A stretch of DNA of 64,000 nucleotides from Paenibacillus sp. BSR1-1. GTDB lineage: Bacteria; Bacillota; Bacilli; Bacillales; Cytobacillaceae. Position 1 is the stretch's first letter. The number at the start of each line of letters is the position of its first letter. The stretch lies in assembly GCF_030403775.1 (NCBI RefSeq), contig NZ_JAQMWQ010000013.1, positions 1 through 64,000 on the forward strand, written 5' to 3'. This document shows positions 58,260 through 64,000 of the stretch, one piece after another. The position numbers and the translations under genes were made by a program. The notes beneath the pieces are model-generated. The model made no database searches, was not told the DNA's origin, and worked only from the letters and a program-made list of their open reading frames with translations.

Positions 58260-58979
58260 ATGAATTTACTTTTCTTATTCATCTATTTCATCATCATTCT
58301 AGTGGTTATCGAAATTCACGTTATACTATTTCAGCTAACCGGTCTTAAAGTAGAGGTTTCCAGGTTTCAGGTTATTTCGATGATGACCGGCACCGGCTTT
58401 ACGACTGGAGAATCCGAGCTGATCTTGGGCCATCCGGTCCGAAGGAAACTTGCCACCTTCCTCATCCTCTTTGGCGCCTTCTCCCTGGCCGTCATCATTT
58501 CATCGATTAGCAATTTCCTATCAGATGAGCTGAGTATGGAGGAAGTATTGTATGTGGGCGGGGCCATCTTACTGGCATTTGGCGGATTAAAGCTTTCCTG
58601 GATACAGAAGAAACTGGCGGGGCTGTTTAATCGAAAAATGAAACAGAATGTGGAGCTGGCCGATTTGCCCATACGCGAAGTATTTTTAACAAATAGTGAG
58701 GATTTCTTGCTTAACCTTCATATGTTTCAGGAATCTTTTGCTGTTTCAAAAACACTGAAGCAGGCGATAAATGACATTGACCAGTTGGACTTAGTCGTCT
58801 TGTTTATCAAACGAGGCGAATTGATTATTCGAAAAAATGTCTATCATTCCGAAATACATGAAGGTGACCAGGTCTTTTTATTTGGCAATAAAGAGGTCAT
58901 CTTTCGGGAATTTAAACAGGCTATTACCATCATGGAGAAGAAATTAGAGAATATTCACCCTCCAATTGAAAATCATTAA
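58260..58979 (+). CDS. membrane protein with TrkA-C-like ligand domain
   Basis: 239 residues. The first 120 residues hold three membrane helices and the loop 'MMTGTGFTTGESELILGHP', reminiscent of a potassium-channel/transporter filter region. Residues 145-225 form a RCK_C/TrkA-C domain ('LDLVVLFIKRGELIIRKNVYHSEIHEGDQVFLFGNKEVI'). A role in potassium or osmotic control is inferred. ATG with GGGGTG 5 bases upstream. Confidence 0.75.
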   Translation: MNLLFLFIYFIIILVVIEIHVILFQLTGLKVEVSRFQVISMMTGTGFTTGESELILGHPVRRKLATFLILFGAFSLAVIISSISNFLSDELSMEEVLYVGGAILLAFGGLKLSWIQKKLAGLFNRKMKQNVELADLPIREVFLTNSEDFLLNLHMFQESFAVSKTLKQAINDIDQLDLVVLFIKRGELIIRKNVYHSEIHEGDQVFLFGNKEVIFREFKQAITIMEKKLENIHPPIENH

Positions 58980-58998
58980 GGAGCAAGAAAACAGCCAA

Positions 58999-59032
58999 AA
59001 AAATAGCAATCCAATCAAGGATTGCTATTTTT
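58999..59032. terminator. bidirectional terminator
   Basis: 14-bp perfect arms AAAAATAGCAATCC / GGATTGCTATTTTT around AATCAA, between two converging genes. Confidence 0.85.
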
Positions 59033-59042
59033 TCTTGAACTC

Positions 59043-60542
59043 TTATATTCTATTATTTTGATCTATTTTATTGTCCAGCTTCCGCAAATACTTGGATGCA
59101 AAATCTCTGCCGCCAAGACCAAATGACAGACCAAATGCTAAGGTTAATCCGCCTAAAACAAGGATGAAGGCAGCATTGACAATTGAATGGGCCACACCAA
59201 TTTGGTCTAATGCCATAAAGACAGTAATCGTAAATATCGTATATTTGGCGATCGCCGCTAAAGTTCTGGAGTAAGTGTTCTTTAAAATGTTTTGCAAAAT
59301 GCGTTCTACTAAATTTCCAACATATAATCCAATTCCCAAGATTACAAGGGCGGCAAACAGCATTGGTAAATAGGCAATCACACCGGTTGCCAGTGTCACT
59401 AGGAAGTCGAGGCCGACAATTTGCAGGGCTTCCACCGTAAATAAGAGAACGACAACTATTTTTACCAGCAATCCCACAATTTTCGATAGACTATACTTGG
59501 ATTGCTCAGGCTTAACAGAGCCAATCCCCATTTGTTGGAACAAATGATCAAAACGTAAACGCCACAGCATTTGCGCGACTAATTTTTCCACCCATTTCCC
59601 CAAGGTTATGCCAGCTAAAATCAGGATGACGGCCACTGCAATATTTGGAATCAGTGTGACCACGTTATGAAGCATGGCAACAGCTGGTTCGGAAACCCCT
59701 TTTAAATCTAGTTTCTCCAAAGCAGTGATGATCGTTGGAATTAAGATTAAGATAAACGCGATGTTTCCTGCAATAACGGAAAGGCTCGTCCCTTCCATCT
59801 TTAGTCCAAAACGTTCGCCCAATTTCTCAGTCCCAATACTGCTTAAAAAATTGGTCAAAATATCACGGACGATTTTCGCAATCAGCCAGCCGACCAATAC
59901 GATAAGTGCGGCTGCAAACAATTTCGGAATAAAGGAAAGCAGGCCTGACAAAATTCCCGCAACCGGCTCTGATACCCCTTCCAGCTGCAGTGCACCCAAA
60001 ACACCTGGCAAGAATAATAAAAGAACAAAATAGAACAGCGCTTTGGCGATACTATTAATCTTATTTTGGGCACTCGTTTCCGATTCCGCCATCCTCCAGC
60101 CGACTAATCGGCTTGGTAAATGGAACATAGCAGACCCTTTATGAAAAAGCATACGAAGGAGCGTTGCCACCGCCCAGGCAAGCAGTAAAATTAATGCTGC
60201 TTTTAAAAGGTTAGGAATCGCACCGGTTATCGCCGATAGCATTCCCACAAGCGGCGTCGCAATAAAGTTCAAGCTCAGCATGTTAAAAAAGATAATCCAA
60301 ACGACAACCAATAAAAGATAGTAAACAATTTTCCCTGCTATTTTTTCAGAAGAGTATTTTCGCTTACTGGAATTAGAAAAAAGCTTATTATCCAAGCTTG
60401 TTTTCTTTAAGGCCGCCTCCACCCCTTTCCCGATAAATTTGGCAATGATCCAGCCAATCAGCAGAACAATAAGAGCAAATAGCAGGTTTGGAAGCTTGTC
60501 CAGGTAGGTGTACCACCCTAGCATCATATCGTGTGTATTCAT
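59043..60542 (-). CDS. multi-TM 'conserved TM helix' channel-like protein (MscS-related)
   Basis: 499 residues with several repeated units of two helices, each with 'P.(L)..A(L/A).(I/V)L..G(W/L).(I/L)...(V)'. These are the conserved TM-helix repeats found in MscS-type and similar proteins. The C-terminus is 'LAFGLSFGLGGRDFASKYLRKL', the pore-helix end of MscS, but no MscS beta domain follows. It may be a channel or scaffold under osmotic stress. AAAGGAG ribosome site; strong sigma-B promoter. Confidence 0.8.
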   Translation of the reverse strand: MNTHDMMLGWYTYLDKLPNLLFALIVLLIGWIIAKFIGKGVEAALKKTSLDNKLFSNSSKRKYSSEKIAGKIVYYLLLVVVWIIFFNMLSLNFIATPLVGMLSAITGAIPNLLKAALILLLAWAVATLLRMLFHKGSAMFHLPSRLVGWRMAESETSAQNKINSIAKALFYFVLLLFLPGVLGALQLEGVSEPVAGILSGLLSFIPKLFAAALIVLVGWLIAKIVRDILTNFLSSIGTEKLGERFGLKMEGTSLSVIAGNIAFILILIPTIITALEKLDLKGVSEPAVAMLHNVVTLIPNIAVAVILILAGITLGKWVEKLVAQMLWRLRFDHLFQQMGIGSVKPEQSKYSLSKIVGLLVKIVVVLLFTVEALQIVGLDFLVTLATGVIAYLPMLFAALVILGIGLYVGNLVERILQNILKNTYSRTLAAIAKYTIFTITVFMALDQIGVAHSIVNAAFILVLGGLTLAFGLSFGLGGRDFASKYLRKLDNKIDQNNRI

Positions 60543-60577
60543 GAACTCATCTCCTTTTATCTTGGTTGATAACTGTA

Positions 60578-60602
60578 ATACCCTCGATATTTTTTTTTAA
60601 AC
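60578..60602 (-). promoter_or_regulatory. sigma-B promoter of the channel-like gene
   Basis: Minus strand GTTTAA-N13-GGGTAT, the best match to the consensus in the window. Confidence 0.8.
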
Positions 60603-60677
60603 CACCCGAGTTGAAGCAGCTAAAACTATTTTTTCAGAGACATATAGTCGAAGGAATTTAATTTTCAAAAAAGGGAG

Positions 60678-60703
60678 GTTTCAAATCTTTTTCCCATGGG
60701 AAT
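60678..60703 (+). promoter_or_regulatory. sigma-B promoter of the lipoprotein-csbD-GSP unit
   Basis: GTTTCA-N14-GGGAAT, 43 bases ahead of the start. Confidence 0.65.
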
Positions 60704-60745
60704 ACAATCTGTGCACGATAAAACCAACAAAAGGAGTTGAAAGGG

Positions 60746-60985
60746 ATGGGTCAGAAGAAGGGATTACTCGTGGGAGGACTGGCCGCTTTATTAACCTTTG
60801 GTGGTTTAGCCGGCTGTGGTGATGGAGTGGACCAAGATAACGGGATCAGCGACGGCGAGCAAAAGGACCAGCTTGATCAGGATACCAAGGATAACGCCAA
60901 GGGCGCCGTAGAGGATGCGAAGCAAAATATGAAGGAAGCAATGAAAAATGTCGAGACGAAAATGGAAGAAAATAACAAAAACTAA
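60746..60985 (+). CDS. small stress-associated lipoprotein
   Basis: 79 residues: a signal peptide with lipobox LAGC ('ALLTFGGLAGCGDG'), then an acidic, Asp/Gln/Lys-rich helical tail. AAAGGAG precedes ATG at 60746. Surface-anchored; unknown role. First of three genes likely in one sigma-B unit. Confidence 0.75.
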   Translation: MGQKKGLLVGGLAALLTFGGLAGCGDGVDQDNGISDGEQKDQLDQDTKDNAKGAVEDAKQNMKEAMKNVETKMEENNKN

Positions 60986-61000
60986 AGGAGGAAACGTTCA

Positions 61001-61171
61001 ATGAATAAAGATGAGTTAAAAGGAAATTTTGATCAGGTAAAAGGAGAAGCGAAGGAGCAAATGGGCCGATTAACCGATGATCATTCCAAGGTGGCAGAAG
61101 GTAAGCTGGATAAGGCAAAAGGTAAATTAAGAGAGTCCTATGGGAAGGTAAAAGAAAATCTATCGAAATAA
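61001..61171 (+). CDS. csbD: CsbD-like stress protein
   Basis: 56 residues, starting 'MNKDELKGNFDQVKGEAKEQ' and with 'GKLDKAKGKLRESYGKVKE': the CsbD fold of small acidic/basic helical proteins made under sigma-B. ATG behind AAAGGAGG, 15 bases after the lipoprotein gene. The biochemical function is unknown. Confidence 0.9.
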   Translation: MNKDELKGNFDQVKGEAKEQMGRLTDDHSKVAEGKLDKAKGKLRESYGKVKENLSK

Positions 61172-61232
61172 TGTCAAAGGCATCATAATTCTAAGAATCT
61201 ATATACACATTCATTAAAAGGAGGAACTAAAC

Positions 61233-61868
61233 ATGGACAAGCATGAAAAAAAGGTTGCAGGTGTTTACGCATCGGAACAAGAAGCGATTGAAGCCGTTGA
61301 GGATTTGATTGCGCAGGGATACCGTAAAGATGAAATCTCCGTGATCGGGAAAAATCTTAAACATGTGAATCATGTTACCGATGAAACAGGAGCATCTGCT
61401 GAAGATGCGGCGGCCACTGGAGCCATTACCGGAGGCACCGTCGGCGGTGTAACCGGTTTATTAGTAGGAGTTGGTGCACTTGCTATCCCTGGTGTTGGCC
61501 CAATCATCGCGGCAGGTCCGCTGGCAGCAACCTTAATTGGAGCGTTAACAGGGGCTGGTCTTGGCGGAATAGCCGGAGCGCTGGTAGGGCTGGGAATTCC
61601 GGATGATGAAGCAAAATACTATGGAAACTCCGTGGAAGAAGGAAAAATCTTGGTCTTGATTGAAAAAAGGCATACCGCTGATATCAATGATCGAAATTAC
61701 CTCACTGATAGAGAAATTGAGCATGCTTCGACATTGAGAGAAGAAAAAAATGGGTCGATGGCACGTAACATGGAGGAAATGCGGAAGCTTGGCAAAGAAA
61801 TGGACCAGTCACAATCAGAGAGAGAGCTTAAGGAAGAAAATAAAACCCCAGATCCTATTCAAAAATAA
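61233..61868 (+). CDS. general stress protein 17M-like (YflT domain plus Gly-rich segment)
   Basis: 211 residues: YflT-like N-terminal domain 'VAGVYASEQEAIEAVEDLIAQGYRKDEISVIGK', a glycine-rich hydrophobic middle (about 67-115) that could insert into a membrane, then 'GIPDDEAKYYGNSVEEGKILVLIE' and a polar tail. This is the GSP-17M layout. ATG behind AAAGGAGG. It is the second YflT-domain protein of the island. Confidence 0.88.
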   Translation: MDKHEKKVAGVYASEQEAIEAVEDLIAQGYRKDEISVIGKNLKHVNHVTDETGASAEDAAATGAITGGTVGGVTGLLVGVGALAIPGVGPIIAAGPLAATLIGALTGAGLGGIAGALVGLGIPDDEAKYYGNSVEEGKILVLIEKRHTADINDRNYLTDREIEHASTLREEKNGSMARNMEEMRKLGKEMDQSQSERELKEENKTPDPIQK

Positions 61869-61891
61869 ACATACGGCATTTAGCCACAAAA

Positions 61892-61921
61892 AAAGAAGAG
61901 GCTCCCCAACCTCTTCTTTTT
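61892..61921. terminator. bidirectional terminator
   Basis: AAAGAAGAGG/CCTCTTCTTT arms (61892-61901, 61910-61919) with T runs on both strands, between the stress unit and nuoN. Confidence 0.85.
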
Positions 61922-61956
61922 CAAACAATTACCCCTTATATTTAACCACTTAAACC

Positions 61957-63468
61957 TCAGCTAAAGAAATCAGCCAAGATGTCTAAGTTGTTGTTCATAA
62001 AATCTAATGCGATGTTTGGCATAACGCCGAACAGCACGCTTCCTACGACAGCGACAATTAAGACAACAAGAATGCTTGCTGGAATCTTGAACCTGTCTTC
62101 ATTTGCAGCCGGGCGGAAGAAGATTTGTGTCATCACACCGAAATAGTAGAAATAAGACACGACTGTTGTCGCAATCATGATTGACGCTAGTACATAATGC
62201 GGAGTACCTGCAAACGCCCCGATAAAGATGTTTAATTTGCCGATAAAGCCGGCAGTTCCCGGGAAGCCTGCCAAGGAAATCAATAAGATCCCCATCACAA
62301 CAGCCAAACCTGGTGACCGGCGGTATAAGCCTGCAAAATCCGCAATCTTAGCCGAGCCATTCTTTTCTGTCACAATTTGGATTACCGCAAATGCTCCAAG
62401 GTTCATGAACAAGTAAGCAAGCAGGTAGAACCAGATGGAATAGAACATATTGGACGATAAGGACGTTAATGCCACTAGGATATAGCCGGCATGGGCGATA
62501 CTGGAGTAGGCAAACATTCGTTTAATGTTCGACTGCTTTAATGCCACCACGTTACCGATGATCATCGTAGCTCCCGCGATAAACGCGATATAGTCCTGCA
62601 TGTCGAGCAAAATTGGCATAGAGCCTGGACCCTTCGTTGTCGCAGCACCAAATACCGTTAACAGAATTCTGATGACAATCACAAAACCAGCCGTTTTGGA
62701 AACAACACTTAGGAACGCAGTAACCGGTGTCGGCGCACCTTGGTAGACATCCGGTGCCCACATATGGAACGGCGCTGCTGCCAATTTAAACGCTAGACCA
62801 ACGAAAATCATCAAAAATGATAAACCAAGCAAGTAAACGTGCTGGCCGTCAGTTAGACCTGACAGGCTTTGCGCAATCGCCAGTAAATTTGTAGATCCGG
62901 TTAATCCGTACACATAGCTCATCCCGAACAACGTAATCGCAGTGGAAATACCGCCGTTTATGACGTATTTCATTGCTGATTCGTTCGACTTTAGGTTATG
63001 CTTGCGGATTCCCGCTAAAATATAAGAAGAAACAGATAACAATTCTAATCCGATAAATAACGTGATCAAATCACCGCTAGAGGCCATGAACATCGCACCG
63101 AGCAGTGCTGTTAAGAACAGATAGTAAAACTCGCCGCGGTACTCTTCCATGCCATCCTTTGCTTCATAGCTGACGGCAAGGAACATAACCAGTCCTGCAC
63201 CGCCAAGGAGCAGCAATTTAAAGGCAATCGCAAAACTGTCAAGGCGGAAGGTATCATCCAAAATCGAAACAACCGCACCGCCCGCTAAGCTTGCAACGGA
63301 AACCATTGCCGCCGCGATTGCCGCAATGCCAATCCAGCCGAGGATGCGGCGATCCTGCCCCTTCGGCATAAATAAATCCATAATGGTAAGAAGTGCAGCA
63401 ACACCAAGGATGATGAACTCCGGCGTCATGACACTCCAGTTAAACTGACTCAATGTCTCAAAACTCAT
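61957..63468 (-). CDS. nuoN: NADH-quinone oxidoreductase subunit N
   Basis: 503 residues, about 14 membrane helices of the antiporter-like complex I subunit, with 'ELLSVSSYILAGIRKHNLKSNESAMKYVINGG' and 'LAAAPFHMWAPDVYQGAPTPVTAFLS', the conserved Glu and Lys of the proton path. Start 6 bases after the nuoM stop, behind GGGAGGG. It marks the end of a nuo operon entering from the right. Confidence 0.94.
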   Translation of the reverse strand: MSFETLSQFNWSVMTPEFIILGVAALLTIMDLFMPKGQDRRILGWIGIAAIAAAMVSVASLAGGAVVSILDDTFRLDSFAIAFKLLLLGGAGLVMFLAVSYEAKDGMEEYRGEFYYLFLTALLGAMFMASSGDLITLFIGLELLSVSSYILAGIRKHNLKSNESAMKYVINGGISTAITLFGMSYVYGLTGSTNLLAIAQSLSGLTDGQHVYLLGLSFLMIFVGLAFKLAAAPFHMWAPDVYQGAPTPVTAFLSVVSKTAGFVIVIRILLTVFGAATTKGPGSMPILLDMQDYIAFIAGATMIIGNVVALKQSNIKRMFAYSSIAHAGYILVALTSLSSNMFYSIWFYLLAYLFMNLGAFAVIQIVTEKNGSAKIADFAGLYRRSPGLAVVMGILLISLAGFPGTAGFIGKLNIFIGAFAGTPHYVLASIMIATTVVSYFYYFGVMTQIFFRPAANEDRFKIPASILVVLIVAVVGSVLFGVMPNIALDFMNNNLDILADFFS

Positions 63469-63474
63469 CCTTCA

Positions 63475-64000
63475 TCACCCTCCCAGCCCTGGCATGATAG
63501 TCTCAAGTGTGGCTTGAAGCGGTGAGCTTAGAACACTTGGGTAAACACCAATTAACACGATTAACAACATAAGAACGACCACTGGCACGAACTCAACGCC
63601 TTTCAGGTCAACAACGCCGGTAAATTCGCGGTGTGACTTGCCAAACGTCATGCCAAGCACGGCGCGAAGCAAGTACGCTGCCGTCATTATGATGCCGATC
63701 GTACCAACGGCCGCAAGCCAAGGCATTTCTTTGAAAAGCCCTAGGAACGCCATGAATTCGCTGACAAAGCCGGACATACCTGGAAGACCAAGTGAGGCCA
63801 TTGCTCCTGCTAAAAGGAAGCCTGCCGCAACCGGCATTCCCTTCGCCATTCCGCCAAGGTTTCCAATCAAAGATGTATCGGTGCGTTCGTATAACACACC
63901 TACTATGAAGAACAATAAAGCCGAAATTAAACCGTGTGAAATCACTTGGAAAATCGCTCCCTGAACCCCGGCCTCATTCATTGCCGCAAGTCCGATGAGG
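63475..64000 (-). CDS. nuoM: NADH-quinone oxidoreductase subunit M, C-terminal part (cut by window edge)
   Basis: The last 174 residues are visible. 'AIFQVISHGLISALLFFIVGVLYERT' and 'GLPGMSGFVSEFMAFLGLF' are NuoM signatures. The reading frame continues past 64000, so the ATG at 63979-63981 is internal and not the start. Directly upstream of nuoN in the same operon. Confidence 0.94.
   Translation of the reverse strand, partial: LIGLAAMNEAGVQGAIFQVISHGLISALLFFIVGVLYERTDTSLIGNLGGMAKGMPVAAGFLLAGAMASLGLPGMSGFVSEFMAFLGLFKEMPWLAAVGTIGIIMTAAYLLRAVLGMTFGKSHREFTGVVDLKGVEFVPVVVLMLLIVLIGVYPSVLSSPLQATLETIMPGLGG

Overview
The window is chromosomal DNA from an endospore-forming member of the Bacillaceae. 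The best guess is a Neobacillus- or Mesobacillus-like species; this is inferred from gene content and not proven. Support comes from spoIIID, spoIIQ, spoIID, mbl, murA, ywmB, ywzB, ywpF, a sigma-B operon of the Bacillus cereus type, strong AGGAGG ribosome sites with frequent TTG and GTG starts, and nuo genes next to the murA-spoIID block. I see no tRNA, rRNA, prophage or CRISPR array.

Layout. (1) 0-10 kb: the end of an IS256-family element, then three related secreted proteins built from Ig-like repeats. Two keep a C-terminal cell-wall-binding repeat region; the first has been cut off by the IS element. Small metabolic genes lie between them. (2) 10-22 kb: the ywqB/ywqA pair (SWIM zinc finger and SNF2 helicase), an EamA exporter divergent from a MocR regulator, DinB and methyltransferase genes, and the ytcD / ytbD-ytbE redox and efflux module. 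(3) 22-25 kb: a three-gene cluster of a degenerate protein kinase with an Arg/Ser/Lys/Asp-rich tail, a GT4 glycosyltransferase and a HipA-like kinase, possibly a spore-surface modification system. (4) 25-42 kb: conserved cell-envelope and sporulation genes (3D-domain protein, ssb, ywpF, fabZ, mbl, spoIIID, pbpC, spoIIQ, spoIID, murA, ywmB, ywzB). (5) 42-62 kb: a general-stress island between ywzB and nuoN. It holds rsbV-rsbW-sigB, the RsbK/RsbM/RsbY sensing branch, dps and many small stress proteins and membrane proteins, most preceded by a recognisable sigma-B promoter. (6) 62-64 kb: nuoN and the 3' part of nuoM.

How it works together: the island reads as a self-contained sigma-B circuit. 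A CHASE3/GAF hybrid kinase (RsbK), tuned by a CheR-type methyltransferase (RsbM), would phosphorylate the receiver-PP2C phosphatase RsbY. RsbY dephosphorylates RsbV, which then titrates RsbW away from sigma-B. Sigma-B then reads promoters of the form GTTTTA-N13/14-GGGTAT in front of its own operon, dps, gsiB, a cardiolipin synthase, a CorA protein, a multi-helix channel-like protein, YflT and CsbD proteins and others.

The most unusual features are non-coding. Six intergenic arrays repeat with a 21-bp period (one unit in the first array is a base short), each with its own conserved core and variable filler. A dispersed near-palindrome GGTGTCAGGCACC occurs about a dozen times, including inside two genes. 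There is also a 26-bp perfect inverted repeat and a 192-bp Bacillus-type dispersed element with decayed relatives.
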